Source: Alkalihalobacillus pseudalcaliphilus (GTDB lineage Bacteria; Bacillota; Bacilli; Bacillales; Bacillaceae_D). From it: DNA of 64,000 bases. The position numbers and the translations under genes are program-made. The notes below the pieces were generated by a model. That model had not been told where the DNA came from, did not search any database, and was given only the letters and a program-made list of their open reading frames with translations. The number at the start of each line of letters is the position of its first letter. Position 1 is the stretch's first letter. The stretch spans positions 1,186,417-1,250,416 of the forward strand of contig LFJO01000005.1 in the NCBI GenBank assembly GCA_001038565.1. The letters run 5' to 3'. Below are positions 26,930 through 36,233 of this stretch, in pieces.

Positions 26930-27901
26930 TTAAAATTTCCTTCTTCCGATATAGGTCGCAATTTCGTGTAGGTGGTCTTTTGCTTCAATATTAGGTAATC
27001 TTTCTAAGCGCTCAAAAGCTTTTTTCAAATATTGATCACTAATCTTAGTCGCATATTCAATTCCACCGGATTGTTTAATTCTTTCTACAAATTGTTGAAA
27101 TTGTGCTTTAGAGTGTGAAGGTTGTTTAAAGAAATTCTCTAAATCATCCTTTAACTGAGTATCCTTTTGTAGAGCATATAAAGCAGGTAAGGTTACGTTT
27201 CCTTGCCATAAATCTCCACCAGCTGGCTTTCCTAGCTGCTTCTCTGTGCCAACAAAATCTAAGATGTCATCCGTAATTTGATAAGACATTCCTACAAAAT
27301 AAGCAAACCAGTACAGTTCATTAGCTAATCGGTCATCTGCCTTAGCTGCAAGAGCTCCTAATTGACAACTAATCGCGATCAGAAGGGCTGTCTTTCGTTT
27401 AATTCGTCGCAAATAAACTTGAAAGCTTTGCAGCCAATTAAATTGATCACGTATTTGTTCAATTTCCCCTAAACAAATTTCAACCATTGCATGAGATACG
27501 ATTTGATGAATTCGTGGGTTCTCGAAATAAGCAGCAGTTTCAACTGCTCGTCCAAAAATAAAATCGCCTGTATACATGGCTACTCGATTATCCCATTGAG
27601 ACTTGACCGTTTTAGTGCCTCGTCGTAACTCCGCATCGTCAATGACATCATCATGAACTAATGAACCCATATGAATTAATTCAAGCGGTACCGCAATATG
27701 TTTTAATTGTTCAATATCATAATGACCAAATTTCGCAGAAAGAAGGACAAAAACAGGTCGTATACGTTTTCCACCAGCCTTTAATAAGTGATTAGATGCT
27801 TTCTCTAATGTCTTATTATTCGTACCAACTTGTCTTTCTAGTTCCCGCTCTACTGACTTAATATCTTCCTTATAGTTCATATAAATATCCGCTAGGTTCA
27901 T
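26930..27901 (-). CDS. hepT: Heptaprenyl diphosphate synthase component II
   Basis: This 323-residue trans-prenyltransferase is the catalytic half of the C35 synthase that makes the menaquinone-7 tail. The first Asp-rich motif is DDVIDD (about 88-93) in HDDVIDDAELRRG; the second is DDILDF near 215. ATG 27901 follows AAGG with 8-nt spacing. The partner HepS is at 30963-31733, with four menaquinone genes between them. Confidence 0.95.
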   Translation of the reverse strand: MNLADIYMNYKEDIKSVERELERQVGTNNKTLEKASNHLLKAGGKRIRPVFVLLSAKFGHYDIEQLKHIAVPLELIHMGSLVHDDVIDDAELRRGTKTVKSQWDNRVAMYTGDFIFGRAVETAAYFENPRIHQIVSHAMVEICLGEIEQIRDQFNWLQSFQVYLRRIKRKTALLIAISCQLGALAAKADDRLANELYWFAYFVGMSYQITDDILDFVGTEKQLGKPAGGDLWQGNVTLPALYALQKDTQLKDDLENFFKQPSHSKAQFQQFVERIKQSGGIEYATKISDQYLKKAFERLERLPNIEAKDHLHEIATYIGRRKF

Positions 27902-27911
27902 TGATTTCACC

Positions 27912-28769
27912 TTACTTCGTCATTTTATCTTTTTTAGGTTGGAAAATGCGTAGGTCATCAACAGGTTTATCGAGAAAACCTAACTGATAGCATAACTGAT
28001 AATAGTATAACAATCCCTGTTGTTCTTTTTCCGTAAATTCATACGTTAAGCCTTGAAAATATTTTCGCCAAAAGTCTATGCTTCCATCATGCGCTTGTAA
28101 AATCGCTTCAATCATCGGCTCAAACTGTGTTTGTTGTGCATATTCTTTACTATAACAAAATTGACGATATAAAAGCTCAATATCTTCAAATTGCTTTTCA
28201 ATGACTTCATTTCGGACAGCCATAACAGCAAACGTCATAGGTAAACCTGTTTTTTCATACCAAAGTTCCCCTAAATCATATTGGTAAATGCCAGGCTCAT
28301 TACGCCAAGCTGCTTTTATCGCGTCATCCCCAATTAATAAGCATGCCTCGTATTCGCTCAGCATTGTCTCATAATTAGGCTCACACATATCATATTTCAT
28401 ATCAAATTCATAAAAATGAGCAAGGATTACTTTTAATAAATGGATCGTTGTTGCAGAGCTATTCGTCAGAGCTATTTTTGAATGATTTAATTGTTCAATC
28501 GGCTTTTTCGAAAAAAGAAACAGAGAACCTACCTCACCCAAACTCGACACCGATAATTGTGGTAATAACGTATAGTCCTCTTGGTTTTGTCCATAAGCAA
28601 AACTAGAAATTCCACCAACATCAATTTCTTTACTTTTCATGGCTCGATTTAATTCGGCTGGAACTTGAGGGATAAAAGTAAACCCTTTCTCCATCAACAT
28701 TTTCCGATCGGTAAAATAGAAAATAGGTAAAATATTCGTATACGAAATTTCGCCAATGCGCACCGTCAT
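27912..28769 (-). CDS. mqnA: Chorismate dehydratase MqnA
   Basis: This 285-residue protein has a periplasmic-binding-protein-like fold. It dehydrates chorismate to 3-enolpyruvylbenzoate, the first step of the futalosine route. Family features are RIGEISYTNILPIF at the N-terminus, EIDVGGISSFAYG near 46-58 and LLIGDDAIKA near 143. ATG 28769 overlaps the ubiX stop as ATGA. Its presence means menaquinone is made by the futalosine pathway, not MenFDHCEB as in B. subtilis. Confidence 0.93.
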   Translation of the reverse strand: MTVRIGEISYTNILPIFYFTDRKMLMEKGFTFIPQVPAELNRAMKSKEIDVGGISSFAYGQNQEDYTLLPQLSVSSLGEVGSLFLFSKKPIEQLNHSKIALTNSSATTIHLLKVILAHFYEFDMKYDMCEPNYETMLSEYEACLLIGDDAIKAAWRNEPGIYQYDLGELWYEKTGLPMTFAVMAVRNEVIEKQFEDIELLYRQFCYSKEYAQQTQFEPMIEAILQAHDGSIDFWRKYFQGLTYEFTEKEQQGLLYYYQLCYQLGFLDKPVDDLRIFQPKKDKMTK

Positions 28770-29371
28770 TGTTCTCCCCACCTTTTAAACAATTGATGTG
28801 GAACTTCTAAACGATCTAACGCTTTACCTACTACAAAACGGACGAGATCATCTAATGATTCAGGTAAATGGTAAAAACCAGGCATCGCAGGTAAAATAGT
28901 CGCTCCCATCTTTGTTAACTTTAACATATTTTCCAAATGAATTTGGTGTAAGGGTGTTTCACGAGGGACAATGACAAGCTTTCGTCCTTCTTTTAACATC
29001 ACATCGGCTGCTCGCTCTAATAAGTTACCTGATGCACCGTGAGCAATTCCAGAAAGTGTTCCCATTGAGCATGGGATAATAATCATACCTTCTGTACGGA
29101 AAGAACCACTTGCAATCGATGCCCCAACATCCCATAAATCATGAACTGTCAGATGTTCATATCCTTCATTAAACATATCCTCTAACAAAGCTTCACGATG
29201 TTCAGTATTTAATTGTAACTCTTCTTTAAATACCCGCCAACCAGCTTCTGTAATAACTAAGTGGACGGAAAAGGACTGTCTTAATAACTCCTTCACTAAC
29301 GTCACTCCATATTGTGCACCACTAGCTCCCGTAATCCCGACAGTAAAAATCCTCTTTTGATTCTGAATCAT
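28766..29371 (-). CDS. ubiX: UbiX-type flavin prenyltransferase
   Basis: This 201-residue protein has the GITGASGAQYG flavin loop at 13-23 and the PCSMGTLSGIAHG and RETPLHQIHLENML stretches of UbiX/Pad1. It prenylates FMN to the cofactor of UbiD-type decarboxylases. In the futalosine pathway this matches the MqnM role, serving MqnL. Four-base ATGA overlaps on both sides couple it to mqnP and mqnA. No UbiD partner is in the window. Confidence 0.92.
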   Translation of the reverse strand: MIQNQKRIFTVGITGASGAQYGVTLVKELLRQSFSVHLVITEAGWRVFKEELQLNTEHREALLEDMFNEGYEHLTVHDLWDVGASIASGSFRTEGMIIIPCSMGTLSGIAHGASGNLLERAADVMLKEGRKLVIVPRETPLHQIHLENMLKLTKMGATILPAMPGFYHLPESLDDLVRFVVGKALDRLEVPHQLFKRWGEQ

Positions 29372-30234
29372 AATAGTAAGACATCCCCAATCGCAAAAAC
29401 GAACATTTGAATACTTAACACACCGTTCATTGTAAAAAATGCGACATTTAGACGTGACATATCATTCGCAGAGATAATGGAGTGCTCATAAATCATAATA
29501 AGACCCGCAATAATGACACCCACTAAATATAACCAACCGAGTGGTGAAAAGAAATATAAAGATAAAAAGGCTAAGAAGCTTAACACATGAAATGCTTTAG
29601 CTATCTTTAATGAACGGGCTAAGCCAAATCGGCTTGGTATCGAGAACACTTTATGTTCTTTATCATAATCTAAATCTTGAGTCGCATAAATCACATCAAA
29701 TCCTGCTGTCCACATCGCTACAGCAACAAACAGTAATAAGGCTTCGACTGTTAATGTACCTGTAGCACCAACCCAGCCACCTAATGGAGCAATCGCAATC
29801 GTAACCCCCAATATAACGTGGCATAACCATGTAAATCGTTTCGTGTAAGAATAAATAACTAAGAAAAAGACCGCAACAGGTAGTAAATACACCGCTAACA
29901 TATTTAATTGAAAAGCTGATACAAACAACAATGCAAATGACGCTATAATAAATACGATTACTTCTAGTTTAGAAATAAGTCCAGCCGGTATCGCTCGTTC
30001 TTCTGTTCTAGGATTCATTTTATCGATTTGAGCATCAATCACACGATTTAAAGACATCGCTGCACTTCTCGCTCCAACCATCGCGAGCGTAATCCAAACC
30101 CATTGTGATAAAGTAGGTAAGCTACCATTGATAATAGCTCCGCCTAATACAGCACCAAAATAAGCAAATGGCAAAGCAAATAAAGTATGCTCAAACTTTA
30201 TCATTTCTAAGATGATTTTTATTTTTCTAATCAC
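29368..30234 (-). CDS. mqnP: UbiA-family prenyltransferase, probable MqnP
   Basis: This 288-residue protein with about eight membrane helices has both Asp-rich motifs: NRVIDAQIDKMNPRTEERAIP (about 63-82) and ATQDLDYDKEHKVFSIP (about 184-200). UbiA-family enzymes attach polyprenyl chains to aromatic acids. Its place between menG and ubiX/mqnA makes the 6-carboxy-1,4-dihydroxynaphthoate prenyltransferase MqnP more likely than 4-hydroxybenzoate specificity. The start is GTG. Confidence 0.9.
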   Translation of the reverse strand: MIRKIKIILEMIKFEHTLFALPFAYFGAVLGGAIINGSLPTLSQWVWITLAMVGARSAAMSLNRVIDAQIDKMNPRTEERAIPAGLISKLEVIVFIIASFALLFVSAFQLNMLAVYLLPVAVFFLVIYSYTKRFTWLCHVILGVTIAIAPLGGWVGATGTLTVEALLLFVAVAMWTAGFDVIYATQDLDYDKEHKVFSIPSRFGLARSLKIAKAFHVLSFLAFLSLYFFSPLGWLYLVGVIIAGLIMIYEHSIISANDMSRLNVAFFTMNGVLSIQMFVFAIGDVLLL

Positions 30235-30255
30235 ACTAATTCCCCAATTCTAGTT

Positions 30256-30966
30256 TTACTTCGTTGGTTTAACTCCTAAATGCATGGCCGCAACTCCACC
30301 TGTGAAAGCTTTCACATCAACGGAACCAAATCCAACCTCTTGGAACAAATTCTTAAGTTCTTCCCTACCAGGAAAATGTTGTGTAGACTCATTTAACCAA
30401 GAATATTCCTGATAACTTTTCGCAAATAATTTACCAAATAACGGCATGATCTTTCCAAAATAGAAAAAGTAAAGTTGTTTAAACCCTGGAATGGTCGGTT
30501 GTGATGTTTCCAAACAAACTACCTGCCCACCTGGCTTTACAACTCGATACATTTCACTAAGAACCTGCTTATAATCAGGAACATTACGTAGGCCAAATCC
30601 TATCGTTACATAATCAAATGAATCATCTTCGTAAGGGAGCTCCATGGCATTTCCATGTACTAAACGGACCTGGTCCAATTGGTGATGATCCACCTTCTCT
30701 TGACCTACCTTTAACATATTCTGACTAAAGTCTAAACCTTCCACACGCCCTTTTGGACCAACTGCTTGTGCAAGGGCAATGGTCCAATCGCCCGTTCCAC
30801 AACAAACATCTAGTGCGGATTGACCTTCCTTTACTGCCATACGCTTCATCGTATCTTTTCTCCAAGATTTATGGCGTTGAAAGCTTATGACTGAATTCAT
30901 GACATCGTATCGTTTATAAATCGTTTCAAATACTTGATGTACACGTTCCTCTTTTGACTGTGTCAT
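30256..30966 (-). CDS. menG: Demethylmenaquinone methyltransferase
   Basis: This 236-residue SAM-dependent C-methyltransferase performs the last menaquinone step. The SAM motif [14 protein letters not shown] is near 53 and [14 protein letters not shown] near 141. It overlaps hepS by four bases (ATGA). The order hepS-menG is as in B. subtilis. Confidence 0.96.
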   Translation of the reverse strand: MTQSKEERVHQVFETIYKRYDVMNSVISFQRHKSWRKDTMKRMAVKEGQSALDVCCGTGDWTIALAQAVGPKGRVEGLDFSQNMLKVGQEKVDHHQLDQVRLVHGNAMELPYEDDSFDYVTIGFGLRNVPDYKQVLSEMYRVVKPGGQVVCLETSQPTIPGFKQLYFFYFGKIMPLFGKLFAKSYQEYSWLNESTQHFPGREELKNLFQEVGFGSVDVKAFTGGVAAMHLGVKPTK

Positions 30967-31733
30967 TCTCTCACCTTTCTTTCATCGTTCTTAGGTGTCG
31001 CTATCTTTAGCATGTTCTCTAATCGTTCGATGATAAACGAATCAAAGCCTTGAATAGTGGAAGCGATTTCGATGACTTTATCTTTAAGCCATTCACACTT
31101 TGCCTCTAATTGCTCTTCTTTGTCAAAACGAGCATTCGTCAGAGTTATATTCTTTCCGTTTGTAATACGCTCACTGTTAAGCCTTAATCTTTTCAATAAG
31201 AAAAAGTGTCTGAATAATCGTGTCCAATTGTCCTCCTTAAAGTAAGAGGATATATTTTGCAAAAGCTTTGATTCGATAATCATAACTTCATCGATTTGAA
31301 TAGTTGACTGGTTTAGATTAGATGGATACACATTCATCTTCGACTCATTGATTTCTTGAATTGAACGACTAAATATTCGAATCATTTCCGGGCTTTTTAG
31401 CTGGGCAAGTAGATAATAATAGAGGCTACTATAGTAATCACCCGCTAAAACCGTTAGCTGTCGCTCTTTTTTTGCATGCTCTGCCTCAAGTTTCTCTAAT
31501 GATACCTCTTCATGTACATCTAGAGCAGATTGAAGTAATATGGCAGACAATATAAGAGATTGACTATCTTGACTCGAAAGGTGTTTAGATAACATCGCAT
31601 AAAGAAATGACACTTTATCCGTATCAATGACGGGACTGTTTATATGTTGCTGTAAATATGTATGTTCAATTAGCTTATAAAATCGACTTGATATTGTCTC
31701 TACTTGTATATTTAGCTCTTCTGTACTAACCAT
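30963..31733 (-). CDS. hepS: Heptaprenyl diphosphate synthase component I
   Basis: This 256-residue, mostly helical protein is the small non-catalytic subunit that sets chain length together with HepT. It lacks Asp-rich motifs, as expected. Position before menG and the [17 protein letters not shown] stretch near 98 identify it. It starts at ATG 31733 after GGGGGCC. Confidence 0.9.
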   Translation of the reverse strand: MVSTEELNIQVETISSRFYKLIEHTYLQQHINSPVIDTDKVSFLYAMLSKHLSSQDSQSLILSAILLQSALDVHEEVSLEKLEAEHAKKERQLTVLAGDYYSSLYYYLLAQLKSPEMIRIFSRSIQEINESKMNVYPSNLNQSTIQIDEVMIIESKLLQNISSYFKEDNWTRLFRHFFLLKRLRLNSERITNGKNITLTNARFDKEEQLEAKCEWLKDKVIEIASTIQGFDSFIIERLENMLKIATPKNDERKVRE

Positions 31734-31866
31734 TAATAGGCCCCCAAATCACATCACTACATTTTCTATCATCGCGTTAGATACACATTAAACCGCATTC
31801 TATTATAGCATAACTTCGTTGCTTGGACTAATTAATTCACTCATTCTTCCTAAAACGATAGAATAG

Positions 31867-31888
31867 AAAAAAGCAGGGGGATCCCCGC
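31867..31888 (-). terminator. Terminator after mtrB
   Basis: GCGGGG and CCCCTGC arms, adjoining the mtrB stop (31873-31888), followed by TTTTTT on the minus strand. Confidence 0.75.
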
Positions 31889-31889
31889 T

Positions 31890-32108
31890 TCAATCTTCCG
31901 TATCAATCGTTCCGTGTATCGTTTGAATAATAGCCTTGCCTCTCACTTTAATAGCTGAAGTATGCTCGGTAAATTGGGCAATCATGACCTCGCCCTTATC
32001 TAGCTTCTCGGAATGATGAAAGCGTGTATCAGAGCCTCTTGTTAATCCAATAACATTAACACCATTTTCTTTTGCTTTAATTACAATGCTTTCATTTTGG
32101 TTCGCCAT
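31890..32108 (-). CDS. mtrB: Trp RNA-binding attenuation protein TRAP
   Basis: This 72-residue protein has the length of TRAP plus a few residues. TRAP forms an 11-mer ring that binds tryptophan and wraps GAG/UAG repeats. The conserved residues around [17 protein letters not shown] and [26 protein letters not shown] are all visible, including the KKR-type RNA contact Lys and Arg positions. Its evident target, the trp leader, is at 21145-21367. SD: AAGGAGAG. Confidence 0.96.
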   Translation of the reverse strand: MANQNESIVIKAKENGVNVIGLTRGSDTRFHHSEKLDKGEVMIAQFTEHTSAIKVRGKAIIQTIHGTIDTED

Positions 32109-32135
32109 TTCTTCGCTCTCCTTCTCTCAACCTAC

Positions 32136-32717
32136 TCAACTTTTGATTAAGCTAATTGCCTCTGCACGTAATGTGGCATCCTCGGCATAACGTCCCCGAA
32201 CGGCCGTAGTAATGGTTTTTGCACCTGGTTTCTTAACACCACGCATCGTCATACACATATGTTCAGCTTCTACAACAACGATCACACCATGTGCCTCTAA
32301 TGATTCCACCATTGAATCGGCAATCGTTGCTGTAATGCGTTCTTGTAATTGAGGTCTTTTAGCTACAGCTTCAACCGCTCGAGCTAGTTTACTCAAGCCT
32401 GTTACCTTCCCACCTCTAGGTATGTACCCAATATGGGCATGTCCGAAAAATGGAACTAAATGATGTTCACACATCGAAAAGAAAGGAATGTCTTTAACAA
32501 GTACTAATTCCTCGTGTTCTTCTCCAAAAACCGTTTGAAAGTGCTCTTTCGGATCTTCATTTAACCCTTGAAAAACTTCTGCGTACATTTTTGCGACTCT
32601 TTTTGGTGTATCCTCTAATCCTTCACGACTAGGATCTTCACCGATCGCTTCTAATATCATCGTGACGGCTTGTTTGATTTTCTCATGATCTACTGATTGC
32701 AACGTCTTTGCCTCCAT
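32136..32717 (-). CDS. folE: GTP cyclohydrolase I
   Basis: This 193-residue enzyme opens GTP to dihydroneopterin triphosphate for folate. Zinc ligands lie in [11 protein letters not shown] (about 78-88) and in [12 protein letters not shown] (about 149). It is cotranscribed with mtrB as mtrA in B. subtilis. Folate connects it to metH and yitJ further along the window. Confidence 0.96.
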   Translation of the reverse strand: MEAKTLQSVDHEKIKQAVTMILEAIGEDPSREGLEDTPKRVAKMYAEVFQGLNEDPKEHFQTVFGEEHEELVLVKDIPFFSMCEHHLVPFFGHAHIGYIPRGGKVTGLSKLARAVEAVAKRPQLQERITATIADSMVESLEAHGVIVVVEAEHMCMTMRGVKKPGAKTITTAVRGRYAEDATLRAEAISLIKS

Positions 32718-32774
32718 TTATCCAGTTCTTGTCATAAAGGATGACATAATTAAATATTAGCATACTTTTTTCAA

Positions 32775-32814
32775 AAAACGCAAAGAGGAATTCCTTAATT
32801 AACGGAATTCCTCT
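32775..32814 (-). terminator. Terminator after spoIVA
   Basis: AGAGGAATTCC and GGAATTCCTCT (32784-32814) form an 11-bp perfect stem, followed by TTGCGTTTTTT. It isolates spoIVA from folE. Confidence 0.88.
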
Positions 32815-32842
32815 CCATTTAAGCAGGCTTTGCACACTACAA

Positions 32843-34321
32843 TTAAAGAATAATCGCGATTAACCCTCCAGAACCTTCATTAATAATTCGCTCAAGTGTT
32901 TCTTTTAATTTGTAACGTGCATTTTCTGGCATTAACGATAATTTAGCTGATATTCCTTCACGAACAATAGAATTAAGGGAACGTCCAAAAATGTCAGAGT
33001 TCCAAATTGATAATGGGTTTTCCTCAAAGTCCTGCATCAGATAACGAACTAACTCTTCACTTTGTTTTTCCGTACCAATTATCGGAGCAAATTCTGACTC
33101 AACATCGACTTTAATCATATGAATAGATGGTGCAACTGCTTTTAAACGTACACCAAATCGTGCTCCCTGACGAATAATTTCTGGCTCATCTAAGCTCATA
33201 TCTGACAAGGCAGGCGCTGCAATTCCATAACCCGTTTGTTTGACCATTCTAAGTGCTTCGGAGACTTGATCATATTCGGACTTAGCATGAGCAAATTCTT
33301 GCATCAATTGAAGCAGGTGGTCTTTTCCACGAATCTCAACTCCGACAACTTCCTTCAAAACTTGGTCATATAAATCATCCGGGGCATATAAATCAATTTC
33401 AGCGATACCGTGGCCCATTTCAATGCCAGCAAGCCTCGCATCATCAATAAATTCGAACTCCGAAAATTGACCAACAACCCGGTCTACATCACGTAATCGT
33501 TTTATATCATTAACTGTTTCTCTCACTGATTCTTCATAACTTTGTCTTAACCAATGCTCCTCATGTAAGACCATCACCCAGCTAGGCAAGTTCACATTGA
33601 CTTCATGTACAGGAAACTCAAATAATACTTCCCTTAATACATTATTAATATCTTGATCGGTCATACTTTCAATACTCATCGAAAGAACCGGAATGTCATG
33701 TTCTTCAGCTAATCCACGACGTAATTGTTCTGTATCAGGGTGAAACGGTCTCACACTATTTACAATCATAATAAAAGGCTTACCAACTTCTTTTAATTCT
33801 TCTATAACTCTCGTTTCAGATTCAATGTAATCATATCGTGGGATATCTCCTATCGATCCATCCGTTGTGATCACAACACCAAGTGTTGAATGCTCTTGAA
33901 TGACCTTTCGTGTTCCTATTTCAGCCGCTTCTTGAAACGGAATTGGCTCCTCATACCATGGTGTATTAATCATCCTTGGGCCATTTTCATCTTCATACCC
34001 TTTAGCTCCTGGAACCGCATATCCCACACAATCAACGAGCCTAATGTTCACATCAAGTCCATCGTCCACGTGAATCGATACCGCTTGATTTGGAACAAAC
34101 TTCGGTTCTGTTGTCATGATGGTTTTTCCTGCTGCACTTTGTGGTAGCTCATCCTGTGCTCTTACTTTCTCAGACTCATTAGTAATGTTCGGGAGTACGA
34201 CGAGCTCCATAAATTTTTTAATAAATGTCGATTTCCCCGTCCTAACTGCCCCTACTACTCCAAGATAGATATCACCGCCTGTTCTTTCGGCAATATCTTT
34301 AAAAATATCAATCTTTTCCAC
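32843..34321 (-). CDS. spoIVA: Stage IV sporulation protein A
   Basis: This 492-residue coat morphogenetic ATPase polymerises around the forespore as the coat basement layer. The Walker A motif GAVRTGKS is at 24-31 and DCVGY marks the G3-like region near 97. The extreme C-terminus SGGLIAIIL is conserved for membrane targeting through SpoVM. The start is GTG 34321 after GGGAGGGG. A SigE-type promoter lies upstream. Confidence 0.97.
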   Translation of the reverse strand: MEKIDIFKDIAERTGGDIYLGVVGAVRTGKSTFIKKFMELVVLPNITNESEKVRAQDELPQSAAGKTIMTTEPKFVPNQAVSIHVDDGLDVNIRLVDCVGYAVPGAKGYEDENGPRMINTPWYEEPIPFQEAAEIGTRKVIQEHSTLGVVITTDGSIGDIPRYDYIESETRVIEELKEVGKPFIMIVNSVRPFHPDTEQLRRGLAEEHDIPVLSMSIESMTDQDINNVLREVLFEFPVHEVNVNLPSWVMVLHEEHWLRQSYEESVRETVNDIKRLRDVDRVVGQFSEFEFIDDARLAGIEMGHGIAEIDLYAPDDLYDQVLKEVVGVEIRGKDHLLQLMQEFAHAKSEYDQVSEALRMVKQTGYGIAAPALSDMSLDEPEIIRQGARFGVRLKAVAPSIHMIKVDVESEFAPIIGTEKQSEELVRYLMQDFEENPLSIWNSDIFGRSLNSIVREGISAKLSLMPENARYKLKETLERIINEGSGGLIAIIL

Positions 34322-34387
34322 TTGATCCCCTCCCGATCATGTAAGGATTTGAAATGTATCGATTCCGTCTAATCTTTGGACACTATC

Positions 34388-34414
34388 ATTCTATGATGTT
34401 GTCCTACGAGATAT
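34388..34414 (-). promoter_or_regulatory. Putative SigE promoter for spoIVA
   Basis: On the minus strand ATA (34414-34412) is 16 nt from CATAGAAT (34395-34388), fitting the SigE pattern ATA-N16-18-CATANNNT, 67 nt before the GTG start. SigE control of spoIVA is known in B. subtilis. Confidence 0.6.
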
Positions 34415-34480
34415 GACAAACGTTTCAATCGAAACATTCATTTACTTTTTGCCGAAAAGGGGATGCCGAAGAATTGGCAC

Positions 34481-34524
34481 AAAAAAGCCCCTTCCAATCC
34501 TATATATATCAATTGGTAAGGAGC
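34481..34524 (-). terminator. Terminator after yphF
   Basis: GCTCCTT-A-CCAAT pairs with ATTGG-AAGGGGC (34487-34524), followed by TTTTTT on the minus strand. Confidence 0.85.
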
Positions 34525-34614
34525 AATAGACCATTTTTTTAGTCTTTCATAACATGAATTGTTATTCTTTTTTTACTAGTAAGTATTAGCCTCGATTACT
34601 CATACTTCCTAAAG

Positions 34615-35340
34615 CTAGCGTTCTAAGCTCATATCATATTGCGGTTCGCCATTTTCATCTAACGAATATGGAATGGAACGATTCGGTAAAAAATACGTAT
34701 TTTCTACTAGAATAGAACGAATGTCTTCACCTTCAGAGAAATCGTGTTCAAATTCATTTAAGGCCATATTTAAATCAATCCGATAGTCAATAACAATTTC
34801 TCCGCTATTCAGTATTAATAATGGTAAAAACGTATCATAATATGGACTTTGCACATGTGGTTCACTCGTAAATCCTAATTTTTCATAGTCTAGCTTGAAT
34901 AAACCTTGATCGAGAATTTCTGCAACAGGTGGATACGTATGTTCACGCATATAATCGTTAACTTTCGATTGAAATTCTTGAATTTCTCGCATCGTCCTTA
35001 AATCAATAACGCGAGCCTCAATCTCATCCTCGACGTTCCACAGCGCATATTGATAAACGCCTCCATTTTCAAATGCCGTAGCAGGAGCTTGCTGTAAATA
35101 CCTTGGAACTAGTTGATTAAAATCAATTATATAACGTTGAAATTGTGGGGTTCCTTCGTCAAATGTCCGAATGGGAAGAACCCCACTATCTTCTTGAAAC
35201 CTTTCTGCAGCCATTCTAACCGCATCAAGTTGATCAGGATAACTTAATTGATTTTCCACTCTATTTTCATCAGGATAAAAACACCCTGTTAGGTATGTAG
35301 CTAATATAAGTATACAAGTAAGCATTAAACCTTTTTTCAT
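34615..35340 (-). CDS. yphF: Lipoprotein YphF
   Basis: This 241-residue protein has a lipoprotein signal peptide: basic MKKG, hydrophobic core, and lipobox LTGC with Cys at about residue 20. The mature part, starting FYPDENRVENQL, is acidic and has no enzyme motif I know. Position directly upstream of spoIVA with yphE before it identifies YphF. ATG 35340 follows GGCGGGATC. Confidence 0.85.
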   Translation of the reverse strand: MKKGLMLTCILILATYLTGCFYPDENRVENQLSYPDQLDAVRMAAERFQEDSGVLPIRTFDEGTPQFQRYIIDFNQLVPRYLQQAPATAFENGGVYQYALWNVEDEIEARVIDLRTMREIQEFQSKVNDYMREHTYPPVAEILDQGLFKLDYEKLGFTSEPHVQSPYYDTFLPLLILNSGEIVIDYRIDLNMALNEFEHDFSEGEDIRSILVENTYFLPNRSIPYSLDENGEPQYDMSLER

Positions 35341-35373
35341 TTGATCCCGCCTAACTTTATTCCTCAAAATGTT

Positions 35374-35580
35374 TTAGTCTGCTATCGCAGTTGGTCCACC
35401 AAACACAATAATAAAGACGATTAAACCCGATACACATAAACAAATAAAGGAGAAAGTAAGAACTACCTTTTGAATAAAACCTTTTAATTTTGTTCGACTA
35501 ACTAGAGCTGTCACGACTGATATAAACATAAGTATCATCGCAAAAAAAGAAACATACATATTCAGCATTGCTTGAGACAT
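35374..35580 (-). CDS. yphE: Small membrane protein YphE (DUF2768)
   Basis: This 68-residue protein has two predicted membrane helices (about 9-27 and 40-62) joined by a basic loop SRTKLKGFIQK. It matches YphE/DUF2768 in size, topology and position. ATG 35580 follows GAGGAGG at 9 nt. The function is unknown; it is probably cotranscribed with yphF. Confidence 0.8.
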   Translation of the reverse strand: MSQAMLNMYVSFFAMILMFISVVTALVSRTKLKGFIQKVVLTFSFICLCVSGLIVFIIVFGGPTAIAD

Positions 35581-35753
35581 GCCAAAAAACCTCCTCAATC
35601 AAAATATGACCAAATAAATTATAGCATACAAAGAGTCATAAAGATAAACGGAATAAAAGCTTGTCTACCAATAATACGACAATTTTGTGACATGCATAAA
35701 GACTTAATGCACAGCAGAAACTATCGACGATATGTACAACTTTTAAACAAAAT

Positions 35754-35788
35754 AAAAAAGTTGAAGAAGCGGGGCACACTTCTTCAAC
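35754..35788 (-). terminator. Terminator after the SpoVIF-like gene
   Basis: GTTGAAGAAG and CTTCTTCAAC (35760-35788), a 10-bp perfect stem, followed by TTTTTT on the minus strand. A second small hairpin, GCAACT/AGTTGC, lies at about 35850. Confidence 0.88.
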
Positions 35789-35892
35789 GTAACTAAACCC
35801 TTCGAGAATAAAGCCCTATTTATAATGTTCGTTCTTTAAAGTATATGCAACTCCGATGAAGTTGCGTTCAGCATCTGCCTATTAAGAGACAC

Positions 35893-36159
35893 CTATTTTT
35901 TATTGAACATTTTTGCAAGAGAAGAGAAATCAGTTGGAACATTATTCTGCAATATCGCTTGCACAAGCTGGTCTTCTTTTTCCTTTGAAACCGGTTTGTT
36001 TGCAATTTTAGCAACTTGACTAATTAGCTGCCTAACCGTTGCTTCATCTTGAAGATTTGCATGACTAACTGAATTCGCCAATTTAAATAATTGGTCAGGT
36101 CTTACATTCGTTTTCTTTTGGACATTGTCCATAAACGAAGGATCATTCTTTTGAAACAT
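35893..36159 (-). CDS. SpoVIF-like stage VI sporulation protein F family
   Basis: This 88-residue soluble protein contains NVQKKTNVRPDQLFKLANSV, VRQLISQVAKIANKPVS and a C-terminal DFSSLAKMFNKK, the pattern of the stage VI sporulation protein F family, which acts in coat assembly. ATG 36159 follows GAGGTC. The B. subtilis family member named spoVIF is elsewhere, so this may be a paralogue and no symbol is given. Confidence 0.8.
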   Translation of the reverse strand: MFQKNDPSFMDNVQKKTNVRPDQLFKLANSVSHANLQDEATVRQLISQVAKIANKPVSKEKEDQLVQAILQNNVPTDFSSLAKMFNKK

Positions 36160-36233
36160 TGCGCGACCTCCTTCATACATAGTGTCAATCCTATCCTATG
36201 CAAATATCTAGTGAAGGTGCACATCCTAACTAT

